A stretch of 64,000 nucleotides of DNA from an archaeon (lineage in GTDB: Archaea; Nanobdellota; Nanobdellia; Woesearchaeales; GW2011-AR9), in contig JABHSG010000001.1 of assembly GCA_018697095.1 (NCBI GenBank), positions 1-64,000 on the forward strand, given 5' to 3'. The notes beneath the pieces are model-generated. The model saw nothing but the letters and a program-made list of their open reading frames with translations, had not been told where the DNA came from and made no database searches. Shown here piece after piece: positions 28,113 through 37,637 of this stretch (positions are counted from its first letter, which is position 1; each line of letters starts with the position of its first letter). The position numbers were made by a program, and so were the translations under genes.

Positions 28113-29408
28113 CTAATCAACATAATCTATGCCAAGTTCGTTTTGCATAGCGCCACGCCTACGGCTAAAATAAGTTGTTTCAGGTCCAAAAATCTGCTCA
28201 CTTTTAACTCCAGTCACAATTACCATTGTCCGAATTGTTTTTTCTAAATCCTGATAAATCTGTGCTCCCCAAATAACTTTAGCTCGATCTGAAAGTTTCT
28301 CAGAAACAGTTTGTACAATAGTTCTACTATCTTCAAGAGTCAAACTTTCGCCCCCAGATATATTTACTAAAGCACCAGTAGCAGTAGAAAGGTCTACATC
28401 AATAAGTGGATTTTCAAGCGCCTTTTGTACAGATTCAAGTGCTCGATTTTCAGAATCGCTTTCACCAACTCCAATTAGTGCAACTCCTCCTTCACCCATA
28501 ATAGTTTTAATATCTGCAAAATCCAAATTCACAAGTCCAGTTTTGGTTACAAGTTCAGCAATTCCCTTAACTGAATTAGTCAAGATTTCATCAGCTACTT
28601 TAAACGCAGTATGAAGTGGCAAATTAGGAGCTAAGTCAAGTAATTTCTCATTTGGGATCACAATTAATGTGTTTACATTTTGTTCTAATTTCTCAAGCCC
28701 AATTACTGCATTTTCAAATCTGTGGTTCCCTTCCATTTGAAATGGCATGGTCACAATAGCTACAGTAAGTATTCCCATTTTCTGAGCAACTTTTGCAACA
28801 TAAGGTGATGACCCAGTTCCAGTTCCTCCACCAAGTCCGCAAGTAATAAAGACCATATCAGATCCTTCTACTAATTTTTTAATATCATGTTCATTTTCTC
28901 TAGCTGATTCTTCTCCAATTTTAGGATTACTTCCAGCACCAAGTCCACGTGTGAGTTCCTTCCCAATTAGAAGTTTTTTTTCAGCATTACAATAAAGTAA
29001 ATCTTGAGCATCAGTATTAATTGCTACAGTCTGAACTCCTTTAATTCCAACCTCGCGAATACGAGTCACGGTATTGTTTCCACCACCACCACAACCAATT
29101 ACTTTGATTCTAGTGCGGTTAATTGCAATTAATTCTTCAAGCTCTTTATCAATATTCAAATTTGCATCTTTGTGAGAAATTTCTTTAAGTGTAAAATTCT
29201 TTTCTCCAGGTAATTGTCCAAGAACTTTTGGTGCACCAGGGTTGCCTTGCTGCCCACCTGAAGAAGGATTACTCTGCCCAGTTTGGCTTTGATTGTATTG
29301 TACTGAAGGTTTCGGTTGATTATTTTGTCCAGCTTGAGAATTATTATTTGATTGATTCTGGTTTTGTGAACTTTCTTGATTCTGTGCTCCGTTAATGTAT
29401 GTATCCAT
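28113..29408 (-). CDS. ftsZ: Cell division GTPase FtsZ
   Basis: 431 aa tubulin-fold GTPase forming the division ring. [10 protein letters not shown] near 106-115, the tubulin signature GGGTGTG at 193-199, and NTDAQDLLY. Residues 1-68 are an unusually long Gln/Asn/Ser/Pro-rich disordered extension ([15 protein letters not shown]). The C-terminal tail [10 protein letters not shown] is like archaeal FtsZ tails that bind SepF/membrane adaptors. FtsZ rather than CetZ, judged by the signature and length. Confidence 0.93.
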   Translation of the reverse strand: MDTYINGAQNQESSQNQNQSNNNSQAGQNNQPKPSVQYNQSQTGQSNPSSGGQQGNPGAPKVLGQLPGEKNFTLKEISHKDANLNIDKELEELIAINRTRIKVIGCGGGGNNTVTRIREVGIKGVQTVAINTDAQDLLYCNAEKKLLIGKELTRGLGAGSNPKIGEESARENEHDIKKLVEGSDMVFITCGLGGGTGTGSSPYVAKVAQKMGILTVAIVTMPFQMEGNHRFENAVIGLEKLEQNVNTLIVIPNEKLLDLAPNLPLHTAFKVADEILTNSVKGIAELVTKTGLVNLDFADIKTIMGEGGVALIGVGESDSENRALESVQKALENPLIDVDLSTATGALVNISGGESLTLEDSRTIVQTVSEKLSDRAKVIWGAQIYQDLEKTIRTMVIVTGVKSEQIFGPETTYFSRRRGAMQNELGIDYVD

Positions 29409-29541
29409 TCTTCTCTAGCCTCGTGTTTGTTTGCATTATAGGCTGTCTTGCCTACTACAAAATAAATGTTCGAGAACGAGTTTACCACCCTCTATCCTCA
29501 CCTACCACTGCAAGCCCAAAATCCGTATTTAAGCTTTATGA
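29409..29541 (-). promoter_or_regulatory. ftsZ leader with TATA box
   Basis: A TATA-like GCTTAAATAC at about 29530-29541 predicts a leader of roughly 100 nt. It holds a TAGGC-AAGACA-GCCTA hairpin (about 29441-29456). A long structured leader is unusual here, where many genes are leaderless. No open frame in it looks real. Confidence 0.35.
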
Positions 29542-29610
29542 GTTTCTGGGATATACATATGAAAATCAAAAATGAAAAAGTTAAAAAATTAAAAAGAAAT
29601 ATCAAAAAAT

Positions 29611-30342
29611 CTAACCATGATTACAGTTAGGCCCATGTTCATGATGATGGTGACCAGGAATTTTACCTTCCATTCCTTCTGGAACTTTAACGCTAAATTC
29701 AACAGTATCTAATCCATCAATAATTATTCCTAGTTTTTCACTTAGAGCATCTACAAATTGTTCTGGAAGTTGAAATGGCATCTCAATATTTGCTTTTTTG
29801 GCAGCAGAATCAACACTAACTTTTACAAATTCAGGTTTTAATTGTAATACGTTTCCTAAAAATGATTCAAGTTGTTCCTTAGAATCTGTAATCTCTCGTA
29901 AAATTTCAACATCATAGATCAAATCTTTTCCAGAAAGAGGATGATTAAAATTCACCATAACTCTTCCGCCACTAATTTTCATAACAACCCCAATTTTACC
30001 ATCAAAATCAACTTGAAGTCCAGTGAACGGTTTAACTTTGTGCTCATTAAAAGTAGACATAGGTACAAGTTCCACATTTTTAACATCTCGCTTACCAAAA
30101 CCTTTTTCAGGACTTATTTCAATAGTATATTTTTCGCCAGCTTTTCTGTCAACTAAACTTTCATCAAGCCCAGGTAAAATTTGTCCTTGGCCAACACAGA
30201 CTCTTGCTGGTTCATACTTCTGTTTAGGATTAAACACTTTAGCTGCTTTTGCAATATCAGCGCTACTTGTATCAAACACAAGCCCTTCTTTGGTTTTTCC
30301 TGTATAACTAACTTCTACAAATGAATTTTCTTTGATTGCCAT
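29611..30342 (-). CDS. slyD: FKBP-type peptidyl-prolyl isomerase (SlyD-like)
   Basis: 243 aa. FKBP domain with inserted flap (IF) chaperone domain: SYTGKTKEGLVFDTS, GLDESLVDRKAGEKYTI, EKGFGKRD, FNHPLSGKDLIYDVE. The C-terminal ~90 residues are an extra alpha/beta domain found in long archaeal FKBPs, ending in a His/Cys metal-binding tail (GHHHHEHGPNCNHG). Catalyses Xaa-Pro isomerisation and assists folding in the cytoplasm. AGGTAATAACC ribosome-binding site before the ATG. Confidence 0.93.
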   Translation of the reverse strand: MAIKENSFVEVSYTGKTKEGLVFDTSSADIAKAAKVFNPKQKYEPARVCVGQGQILPGLDESLVDRKAGEKYTIEISPEKGFGKRDVKNVELVPMSTFNEHKVKPFTGLQVDFDGKIGVVMKISGGRVMVNFNHPLSGKDLIYDVEILREITDSKEQLESFLGNVLQLKPEFVKVSVDSAAKKANIEMPFQLPEQFVDALSEKLGIIIDGLDTVEFSVKVPEGMEGKIPGHHHHEHGPNCNHG

Positions 30343-30470
30343 GGTTATTACCTCAATAAATGCTTTCTAATAATTAACCTATATTTCAAATTGCCTTTTA
30401 TAATATTTTTGCATTAGATAGTACTCAAAAAGCAAAATCAATATATATCTCCAAATAAACTTTCAAATTA

Positions 30471-31400
30471 ATGACTATAGATGTTCTTAGAAATTGGAAT
30501 AAAACTCTTTATTCCCATATAGCTTTTGAAAAAAGATTACAAACAGCAATTAAAGAAGCAAGAGCCCCATGGCTTAGGTTCATGAATGATCTTCCAGAAG
30601 AAGATAGAAGGATTTTCCATTGGACACATTTCAGGATAAGTGATTTTGGTTACGAAAGAAAAACTAGTGGCGAAGATCAAAGATCTGAACGTAAAGCTTA
30701 CTTCCATTTCGGAGAAAGAGCAATTGGGCAAATCTTAGCATCAAACAAAAAAGCTAGAGAATTTGCCAAAAATGAAATCGTGAGAGATTTTCTAGAAACA
30801 CAAAAAGAATTAGCAATAACTTCAGATGCTCCTGTTCTTGTAATTGCAAATCAACTAGAAGAATATTTACCTGGAATTAAAGCAGCTATAAAAGCTAATC
30901 TTGACGAAGCAAAAGTAAGGTCATTAGTATATTTTAATCCAGAAACAGGAGACGCACAAGAGATAACAACTGTTGATCCACATGTAGATAAATCTGCATT
31001 GACAATTCAACTCTTCCAAGATCCAAGAGAATACGTTTCAGAAGATGGTTCAAAGATAAAAGGTGGTTTTCAAGGAAGGTCTTGGAATGGAGATTACAAT
31101 GTTGTTCAAATGATAGATCAACATGGAGTCACTTTTCCTGGAAGACAAATTGCTTTATGGACAAATAGAGAATTTGAAGATGATAGATATATCCCTGGTT
31201 TAATTCATCAGGTACCAAAATTACAACTTTTAGATGGACAACCTCTTGACGCAAGGGTTGCCTTCATAAAATTTGCATATCTTCCTGGAACACCAATTCC
31301 TGAAGAAATTGCAGGTTTAAGAATGCACGATATCAAAAAAGAATACACAAATCCAAGAAATAGAAAAATAGTTCATTCACTTGGAAGTATGCTAAATTAA
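30471..31400 (+). CDS. Putative 2-oxoglutarate/Fe(II) dioxygenase-like protein
   Basis: 309 aa, not a characterised family. The second half matches the isopenicillin-N-synthase-like layout: PHVDKSALTIQLFQD gives HxD (H171, D173), GLIHQVPKL gives the distal His (H246), and DARVAFIKFAYLPG gives the Arg 16 residues later (R262), which would bind the 2-oxoglutarate carboxylate. The N-terminal half is helical. This is motif reasoning, not homology. A TATA-like AATATATATC lies 30 nt before the ATG. Substrate unknown. Confidence 0.55.
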   Translation: MTIDVLRNWNKTLYSHIAFEKRLQTAIKEARAPWLRFMNDLPEEDRRIFHWTHFRISDFGYERKTSGEDQRSERKAYFHFGERAIGQILASNKKAREFAKNEIVRDFLETQKELAITSDAPVLVIANQLEEYLPGIKAAIKANLDEAKVRSLVYFNPETGDAQEITTVDPHVDKSALTIQLFQDPREYVSEDGSKIKGGFQGRSWNGDYNVVQMIDQHGVTFPGRQIALWTNREFEDDRYIPGLIHQVPKLQLLDGQPLDARVAFIKFAYLPGTPIPEEIAGLRMHDIKKEYTNPRNRKIVHSLGSMLN

Positions 31401-31417
31401 TTATTACAAAAATAAAC

Positions 31418-32032
31418 TCAAAGTAAAAAAGACTCTATTATCTCTTTAAATTCACCAAACCTTAAACTATTGTATAAATGCCCTTCCCAGCCCGCATTTC
31501 TAGCACCGAAAATGTTTTGCTCCTTATCATCAAAAAATAAAACATCCCTGGGCTTTAAGCCAGGATGCATTTTAAGCAGGTCACAAAAAATCATATCATA
31601 AAATAAAGGATCTGGTTTTTTATAACCAATATCTGCTGAAGAAAACACTTCTTCAAATAATTGTGAAAAACCAAGCGTATCTTTCATATACTTAGTCCGA
31701 GTATTTGCTTGATTTGTTGCCATATAACAAGATACTCCTTTTTGAGTTAACTTTTCTACAACATTAAGTACACGAGCATCAACTAGTGAATCCCCTTCAT
31801 GCCAATAAGAAAGAAGAGATTCAACGCTCCAAGAAGTTCCTTCTACATAACGCTCAAGTTCATCTTCTACATCAGCTTCCCCAACTAAACATTTATCATA
31901 ACTTCCTTCAGAAAAAAAACGTAAGATTTGCCTGGCATCTTTTGAGTACTCCTTAGCAAAACGAGAGCTAAATTTTTCATCTGGGAATAAATTTACAACA
32001 CCATCAGAATCTAAAACTAAAACTTTTACCAC
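31418..32032 (-). CDS. HAD-superfamily hydrolase
   Basis: 204 aa. Motif I LDSDGVV (D8, D10), motif II MATNQAN, motif III Lys in YKKPDPLFY, and motif IV FFDDKEQNI. The helical cap inserted after motif I (about 15-95) is the subclass I type. Likely a phosphatase for a small phosphorylated metabolite; substrate not predictable. Last of four closely spaced minus-strand genes (gaps 30-43 nt). Confidence 0.85.
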   Translation of the reverse strand: MVKVLVLDSDGVVNLFPDEKFSSRFAKEYSKDARQILRFFSEGSYDKCLVGEADVEDELERYVEGTSWSVESLLSYWHEGDSLVDARVLNVVEKLTQKGVSCYMATNQANTRTKYMKDTLGFSQLFEEVFSSADIGYKKPDPLFYDMIFCDLLKMHPGLKPRDVLFFDDKEQNIFGARNAGWEGHLYNSLRFGEFKEIIESFLL

Positions 32033-32062
32033 AAAAATTAAGCCATCTTTGTTTTTATAAAC

Positions 32063-32638
32063 CTAACTTTTACTCTCAACAAACTCTAATACCTTTGCAA
32101 GAGCTTCTTCGCGACTTAGAGTTTTAGTGTCAAGAACATAATCATAATTACTTTCCTTCAAATAATCTACACCATAAATTTTTTTGTACTGTTTTTGATT
32201 ACGTTTTCTAATTGAAACTATTTGTTCTTCAAGTTCTTTTTTGTCATTATACTCTTTTTCATTTCGGTTCAACTTACCCTCTATTGTTTGCAAATCTTCC
32301 CAGATCCTATTTGCTGCAACTTTTGAATCAACTTTCACAAAAATTTTCAAACTTTCTGGCAAAAAGTGAAATTGTGCTCTTCCTTCTACTACTACAGTTT
32401 GTTTTTTAGAAGATAATTTACGTGCTAATTTAGAAACCATTTCATCAATTTGCAAATCAATTTCTGGTTGTAAATCAACGAACAACAAAAATTCATCAAC
32501 AGTCATATCAATACTTCTGGCTAAATTTCTAAACAAACCCCCAGCATAAACTCTTTTTGCATTAAGTTTCGCAATCAGACTTTTAGCTAGAGTAGATTTA
32601 CCTGAACCTGCAGTTCCAGAAATAGTAATTATTACCAT
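32063..32638 (-). CDS. cmk: Cytidylate kinase, archaeal type
   Basis: 191 aa. Phosphorylates CMP/dCMP. P-loop GTAGSGKST at 8-16, YAGGLFRNLA (nucleotide monophosphate binding), VVEGRAQFHF and a lid with VSIRKRNQKQYKKIYGVDY. Length and features match archaeal Cmk, which is shorter than the bacterial form. Confidence 0.9.
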   Translation of the reverse strand: MVIITISGTAGSGKSTLAKSLIAKLNAKRVYAGGLFRNLARSIDMTVDEFLLFVDLQPEIDLQIDEMVSKLARKLSSKKQTVVVEGRAQFHFLPESLKIFVKVDSKVAANRIWEDLQTIEGKLNRNEKEYNDKKELEEQIVSIRKRNQKQYKKIYGVDYLKESNYDYVLDTKTLSREEALAKVLEFVESKS

Positions 32639-32681
32639 AGCAGAAGCTCTATATTCTAGTTAATAAACTTAACTGCAATTA

Positions 32682-33008
32682 TCAATATACTTCTACAGTA
32701 TCATCTATTTCCTTCCAAGCAAGTATCCCTCCAATCAAATTAGCTACATTAAAAAATCCCTGCCTTTCTAAAAATTTACAAGCGCGCATAGATCTGCCAC
32801 CAGTTCTGCAATACACAACTATTTCTTTGTCCTTAAAATCAGCTAACTCAGAAAAACGGCTTTCAAGTTCCCCAACTGGGATCACAATATCTTCTTCGCC
32901 CCTAATAGTTCCAAACTTTCTCTCAGAAACTTCACGTACATCAAGCAAAATTATTTCAGCCTTACTTTTTAATTTTTCATCCAACTCATTTACAGTTATT
33001 TCTTTCAT
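32682..33008 (-). CDS. Rhodanese-domain sulfurtransferase
   Basis: 108 aa single rhodanese domain. LLDVREVSERKFGTIRG at the N-terminus and the catalytic loop VVYCRTGGRSMRA with persulfide Cys at residue 67. Probably carries sulfane sulfur for thiolation or detoxification in the cytoplasm. The partner is not shown by the context. Confidence 0.88.
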   Translation of the reverse strand: MKEITVNELDEKLKSKAEIILLDVREVSERKFGTIRGEEDIVIPVGELESRFSELADFKDKEIVVYCRTGGRSMRACKFLERQGFFNVANLIGGILAWKEIDDTVEVY

Positions 33009-33043
33009 TCAAAAACAAAAGCTCTTCAATTTTAAAAAGCATC

Positions 33044-33937
33044 CTAAAATGGGATTTCATCATCACCAACAGTCCCATCACTATAACTCCAACCAAGATT
33101 AACTTTTTTATTTGATGGTATTGGGGAATGCATCTTTGGTAGTGGGGTTTGAGAAAGGTCAACTAAGCGAGAATCCAAAATAGGAGTTCTTCCAATAATT
33201 TTTTCTAAACCAATTCCTGGCTGATAAGAGATAGGATGATAATTCGCATCGTCACCAATAACATTGTACGCAGCAAATCCAAGTCCGCGTGAATCTAGCA
33301 ATTGTTGAACTGACCTTAAATTTAAACGTCTATATCTTCCTTTATAGCCAGGACAATCCAAAACTTTATTCCCTTGTAACTCTGGGTCCATCACAAGTTT
33401 ATAATCAAAAAAATGTACTTCACGATTAACTATTCTTGTAAAATCAATTAAGTTTTTGTCCTCTTTTAACCGTTCTTTAAAACCACGGACTTCTGAATCA
33501 AATTCATCTGAATCAACAAGTTTGCCAGTACCTCTATAAAATACACTTACTTCAAGAGAATATTTCATATAAGCAAAAAACAAATTAAGGCCTTCATTCA
33601 AAGGTTCTTCTAAAACTGCTTGATATTGATCTTCTCCAACAATAACTTTATTCCCATTAGTAGTTCCAATTTGAACACCATTAACCATTAGCCTCTCACG
33701 AATAGATTTCATCTCAACCCCAAAAGGAAAAGGGAACTGTTCATCTTCTGCTGGACCAGTAGGATAAAAGCTCCCTACAATATCCATACCGTGCACTCCT
33801 GAACGACTATGAAAAATAGATCTTCGAGGGTCTACTCGATGCAAAGCCTTAGCAAACCACCAAGAATTATAATCACCAGCCCTATGCTGTAAATGACCAA
33901 AAGAATTTTCTTCAGTCATAGGTAAATGTCTAAACAT
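33044..33937 (-). CDS. Hypothetical protein with SSB-like C-terminal tip
   Basis: 297 aa, not recognised. The last residues are GDDEIPF, like the acidic DDDIPF tip by which bacterial SSB recruits repair proteins. Near the N-terminus, GMDIVGSFY (D52) then FGVEMKSI (E75, K77) and a Gln at 104 fit the spacing of a PD-(D/E)xK nuclease core. Inference: a DNA-processing enzyme that contacts the replication machinery through its tail. Both signals are short and could be chance. First of four tightly spaced minus-strand genes. Confidence 0.7.
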   Translation of the reverse strand: MFRHLPMTEENSFGHLQHRAGDYNSWWFAKALHRVDPRRSIFHSRSGVHGMDIVGSFYPTGPAEDEQFPFPFGVEMKSIRERLMVNGVQIGTTNGNKVIVGEDQYQAVLEEPLNEGLNLFFAYMKYSLEVSVFYRGTGKLVDSDEFDSEVRGFKERLKEDKNLIDFTRIVNREVHFFDYKLVMDPELQGNKVLDCPGYKGRYRRLNLRSVQQLLDSRGLGFAAYNVIGDDANYHPISYQPGIGLEKIIGRTPILDSRLVDLSQTPLPKMHSPIPSNKKVNLGWSYSDGTVGDDEIPF

Positions 33938-34022
33938 ATTAGAAAAATCTAAGAATTACTATTAAAGAAGATGAATCACCAAACAATAGTTTCAAACACA
34001 TGAATAAAATAATAAAAAAGAG

Positions 34023-34135
34023 CGGGCCTGGGAGGATTCGAACCCCCGACCTATTCCTCACACCATGATACTAGATACATATGAATCTAGTCCCATTAGG
34101 AGGGAATCGCTATATCCAGGCTAAGCTACAGGCCC
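34023..34135 (-). tRNA. tRNA-Arg (anticodon CCT) with intron
   Basis: Reverse complement: acceptor GGGCCTG/CAGGCCC, T-arm GGGGG/CCTCC, anticodon stem ATTCC/GGAAT with anticodon CCT (34098-34100, complement AGG codon), discriminator G73. A 38-nt intron (34059-34096) sits after position 37 and contains a long hairpin (ACTAGATTCATATG ... TATCTAGT). Confidence 0.93.
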
Positions 34136-34230
34136 ACTAGCCCTCTCTAACCAAATTTCTTTATTAGTGTTTCGCGCACAAAATATCATTAAACAACAAG
34201 ATTATAAACCTCTCCCACTCCTTCAACTCT

Positions 34231-35217
34231 GTGGTGCTTGGAAGAAGAAAAGGTTTTACTCTAATTACTAAACAAGCTAGTGCATATTATAATTATAAAT
34301 TTGAAAACTATGTAGCTGGAGTTTATAACGCGATCAGAGTATTCTATCAAAAAACTGCTCCAGAAATAGAAATTCTCAAAATTGCACTTGAAATTATTCA
34401 AGAAGAAAAATTCCAACTTGTAACTCCAGAAGAGATGGATAAATTATTAAGAACAGATTTAGCTTCTGCAATAAAAGGACTAAGGGCATACAAACTTATA
34501 ATTAACATAATAGACAATAGAAGGGTTTCTCTAAACTCAAATGCAAGAGAATTCTTTAAAAGACAATCTGGAATCTCGCCAAGCGATTTTGATTTTGACA
34601 AAGACGCATTTGATGCTATGATATATGCAAGTTATGGTAGCATATTAAAAAGAATTCAACTAATGTATATTCAGTTGCACATTATGAAAAACGTTCTTGA
34701 AAGACAAATAAAAATTCTTAAAAGTCTTAGGGGCACAAGTCATGGATTTATAGAAGGTTTAGCTCAAGAAGAAACAGCACTAAAATTATTTTACAAAGAA
34801 AGAGCTGCATTGCAAGAGATTAACAGAATATACAATTTAGGTTCAGAAGAAGTAGAAAATATGACTTCACATGTAAGAACATATTCAAACAAACTAAAAA
34901 TAGTATTAGAAGCATATTCAAGAAAAATTAGTCGGGATTCTAAATCTGAACTAGATAAATCAAAAACAAAAGTTGAATGGGCTCTTACCATGTTGGTACT
35001 TGGATCAAGACTTCTAGTAACCACCCTCGAAACAAGAGATTATCTTAAAAATAAAAGTCAAAAATCTGTTCAACAAAAAAGAAGAGAGACCTTTAGTTTT
35101 CTAATCCAAAAAAGCAAAGAACTAGGTGTTGCTGTTGATAAGCAAGATTTAAGAAATATTGAATTACTAAGTAAAGTTGTAAAAAATACTATTACGGCAA
35201 TCTTTGCAGCAGCATAA
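34231..35217 (+). CDS. Hypothetical helical protein
   Basis: 328 aa, not recognised. Almost wholly helical with high Lys/Glu/Leu/Ile content, no membrane segment and no cysteine. Two tandem GTG codons open the frame; a TATA-like GATTATAAACC about 28 nt upstream fits the first. Residues 48-110 (helix-turn-helix-like pieces, PEEMDKLLRTDLASAIKGLRAY, then short strand-like NRRVSLNSNA) could be a winged-helix fold, suggesting a regulator with a long helical C-terminal domain. This is speculative. Confidence 0.7.
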   Translation: MVLGRRKGFTLITKQASAYYNYKFENYVAGVYNAIRVFYQKTAPEIEILKIALEIIQEEKFQLVTPEEMDKLLRTDLASAIKGLRAYKLIINIIDNRRVSLNSNAREFFKRQSGISPSDFDFDKDAFDAMIYASYGSILKRIQLMYIQLHIMKNVLERQIKILKSLRGTSHGFIEGLAQEETALKLFYKERAALQEINRIYNLGSEEVENMTSHVRTYSNKLKIVLEAYSRKISRDSKSELDKSKTKVEWALTMLVLGSRLLVTTLETRDYLKNKSQKSVQQKRRETFSFLIQKSKELGVAVDKQDLRNIELLSKVVKNTITAIFAAA

Positions 35218-35290
35218 AATTAAAAATTTCTAAAATTAATTAAACATTATGTCAAGAAATACTTAAATAATAGCAATCGCAAACAAACAC

Positions 35291-36616
35291 ATGACACAAA
35301 AAAAATACATTTCAATTCAAAAAGCAATAGATATTGCAGCAAAAGGTGGCGAAGTCTCAATTCGCGGCTGGGTACACCGAGAGCGTGGATCCAAAAAACT
35401 CAAATTCGTAGTTTTGCGAGATTCAAGTAACATTATTCAATGCATTTTCAAAAAAGATCAATTCGAAGATGACAAAGAAGGAAAACTCTGGGACTCAATT
35501 GACAAACTTCAAGTTGAAGCGAGTATGCAATTAACTGGAACCATTAAAGCTGATGAACGTGCTCCTACTGGTGCTGAATTATTAGTAACCTCTTTTGAAA
35601 TTGTAGGAGAAAGTCATGAATTCCCAATCCAAAAAGATGCAAGTAAAGAGCATCTAGCAAACAACCGTCATCTTCATTTAAGATCACGAAAAATGACTGC
35701 AATTCTAAAAATTCGATCAACAGTTTTTGGAGCAATTGATGAATATTTCAAAGGACAAGAGTTTTACGAATACCATTCACCAACACTTCAAGCAGTCCAA
35801 TGTGAGGGTGGATCAGATTTATTTGATGTAGATTATTTTGGGAAAAAAGGAGTATTTTTAGCACAGACTTGGCAATTATACGCTGAGCCTGCAGTGTTTG
35901 CTCTTGAAAAAATTTATACAATCGCTCCAAGTTTTCGTGCAGAAAAAAGTAAAACATCTCGTCACCTAACAGAATACTGGCATGCTGAAATGGAAATGGC
36001 ATGGTCTGATTTCCAAGACATCCAAAACCACGGTGAAGCACTAATCAAACATGTATTCAACTGTGTGCTCAAAAAACACCAAGCAGACCTAAAACTCCTT
36101 GATAGAGACATCACTAAATTAACACCAATTGTAGAAAAACCATTCATTCGTATGACTTATACAAAAGCTCTTGAAATCTTAAAAGAAAAATGTAACATGG
36201 ATATTGAATGGGGTAAAGATCTAAGAACCATAGAAGAAGACAAACTTTCTAGGTTATATGACGTCCCAGTTATCTGTACACATTATCCTAAAAAGGTTAA
36301 GGCATTTTACATGATGGAAGATCCTGATGATAAAAGAACAGTACAAGGTTGCGATTTTATTGGAACAGAAGGTTATGGAGAAATCATTGGTGGATCACAC
36401 CGTGAGCATGACATTGAAAAAGTTAAAGAGAACCTAATTGCAGATGGTGAAGATCCAGCTGAATATGAGTTCTATCTTGACACCAGGCGTTATGGAACAG
36501 TTCCACACGGTGGCTTTGGTATGGGTGTAGAAAGATTAATCTCATGGATCTGTGGTCTTGAAACAATTAAAGATGCAATTCCTTTCCCAAGAACCATGGA
36601 ACGGTATAAACCTTAA
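35291..36616 (+). CDS. asnS: Asparagine--tRNA ligase
   Basis: 441 aa class IIb synthetase. N-terminal OB-fold (EVSIRGWVHRERGSKKLKFV), then catalytic core: motif 2 FRAEKSKTSRHLTEYWHAE and motif 3 GFGMGVERLISWICGL. The residues QTWQLYAEPAVFALEKIY and the RHLTEYW pattern are those of AsnRS; AspRS has RHLNE in this place. Direct AsnRS means the cell need not rely only on the AspRS/GatCAB route for Asn-tRNA. Leaderless-type start. Confidence 0.9.
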   Translation: MTQKKYISIQKAIDIAAKGGEVSIRGWVHRERGSKKLKFVVLRDSSNIIQCIFKKDQFEDDKEGKLWDSIDKLQVEASMQLTGTIKADERAPTGAELLVTSFEIVGESHEFPIQKDASKEHLANNRHLHLRSRKMTAILKIRSTVFGAIDEYFKGQEFYEYHSPTLQAVQCEGGSDLFDVDYFGKKGVFLAQTWQLYAEPAVFALEKIYTIAPSFRAEKSKTSRHLTEYWHAEMEMAWSDFQDIQNHGEALIKHVFNCVLKKHQADLKLLDRDITKLTPIVEKPFIRMTYTKALEILKEKCNMDIEWGKDLRTIEEDKLSRLYDVPVICTHYPKKVKAFYMMEDPDDKRTVQGCDFIGTEGYGEIIGGSHREHDIEKVKENLIADGEDPAEYEFYLDTRRYGTVPHGGFGMGVERLISWICGLETIKDAIPFPRTMERYKP

Positions 36617-36671
36617 TTTTTATTTTTCTTTACTAAATCTTTTTATTCTCTTATTTTTCTAATACTTACTA

Positions 36672-37226
36672 ATGGCAATATCCTTTACACACACTCTCCA
36701 AGAAGCACTTCAATCTATTAATCACCAAAGCTCTTCTCATCAAAATCACAAAACACACGAATTCGAAGTCCATAACAATAAAATCCACAAAATAAACCCA
36801 CAGTGCCCTAATTTTCTCTCAAGATACTCAGAAGCTTTGCATCAAGTAACGAGCCTTACTAACACCCATTTCAAACAATTACCTCATACAAGCCAAATCA
36901 TCATAGATATGCCATTCAACCTTCATAACTGGATTAATCACAACGAATCAGACGAACTTGCATACTTTCTATCTGAAACTGGTAACAATTGCCTAAACCA
37001 CGCACCCAGCAATGCTCCACACAAATTCACACTTCATCTTGGAACCAAAGGATTCGTAATATCTATTAGCCATCAAGGCCAAGGTTTCAACGCAGAGCAC
37101 ATAAACAAAAATAAGCTCTACAAGAACGAAGGGGCAGCTTTTGACTTTTATAGAAACTGCCAAAACACCATTTTCTTCAATAACCCACAAAATACTACAG
37201 AAATCTTCATGCTACACTTATTCTAG
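36672..37226 (+). CDS. Hypothetical His-rich protein, possible GHKL-ATPase fold
   Basis: 184 aa, not recognised. The N-terminus is very rich in His, Asn and Gln. The C-terminal half has an N-box-like SETGNNCLNHA (E102, N106) and a G1-box-like ISISHQGQGF, in the order of anti-sigma-factor kinases and histidine kinases. The usual Asp of DxGxG is His134, so ATP binding may be lost or altered. Alternative: unrelated fold. Confidence 0.55.
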   Translation: MAISFTHTLQEALQSINHQSSSHQNHKTHEFEVHNNKIHKINPQCPNFLSRYSEALHQVTSLTNTHFKQLPHTSQIIIDMPFNLHNWINHNESDELAYFLSETGNNCLNHAPSNAPHKFTLHLGTKGFVISISHQGQGFNAEHINKNKLYKNEGAAFDFYRNCQNTIFFNNPQNTTEIFMLHLF

Positions 37227-37232
37227 AAATTC

Positions 37233-37520
37233 CTAAGTGTAAAATTGACCAGTCACTGTTAAACCATTATTCCCATAACATACTTCTACAACACACACAT
37301 CATAACACCGACTTATTCTTGCAGCTAAAGCAAGTTGAAAATATGCTGAGTGATCACTTCCTCCTAAAATAAAATTTCTAATTGGTCCAGATCCCACAGT
37401 CATTTTTTCACCTTCAGATAAACCAATTGGTTTTTCTCTTAAATGAATATTTACACCTAAAACTACTTCTATTCCGTTAGTATCTTCTGCTTGACTTGCA
37501 ATATCTCCTAAATTTGCCAT
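37233..37520 (-). CDS. Hypothetical small protein
   Basis: 95 aa, not recognised. Starts MANLGDIASQAEDTNG; Gly-rich middle (GSGPIRNFILGGSDHSAYF) and two cysteine positions near the C-terminus (CYDVCVVEVCYG). A clear TATA box (37540-37551) lies 26 nt before the ATG, giving a leaderless mRNA, which supports a real gene. It may fold as a beta-rich domain. Confidence 0.55.
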   Translation of the reverse strand: MANLGDIASQAEDTNGIEVVLGVNIHLREKPIGLSEGEKMTVGSGPIRNFILGGSDHSAYFQLALAARISRCYDVCVVEVCYGNNGLTVTGQFYT

Positions 37521-37539
37521 TCAAAAAAAATCAAAGGCC

Positions 37540-37551
37540 CTATATATAAAA
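37540..37551 (-). promoter_or_regulatory. TATA box of the 95-aa gene
   Basis: Minus-strand TTTTATATATAG centred 26 nt upstream of the ATG at 37520. Confidence 0.5.
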
Positions 37552-37637
37552 TATACTCCTAAAACTAAAACTGCGCCTAACATGGCGCCGGCTTAGAAAT
37601 TGAAACAATTTCAAAGAATTTCACTACCAACAGATAA

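Noticed and set aside
29156-29488. Alternative minus-strand frame across the ftsZ start
   Set aside because: Shadow of the Gln/Asn-rich ftsZ N-terminus and its leader.
35291-36616. Reading this synthetase as AspRS
   Set aside because: RHLTEYW and AEPAVFALEKIY are AsnRS features; AspRS has RHLNE.
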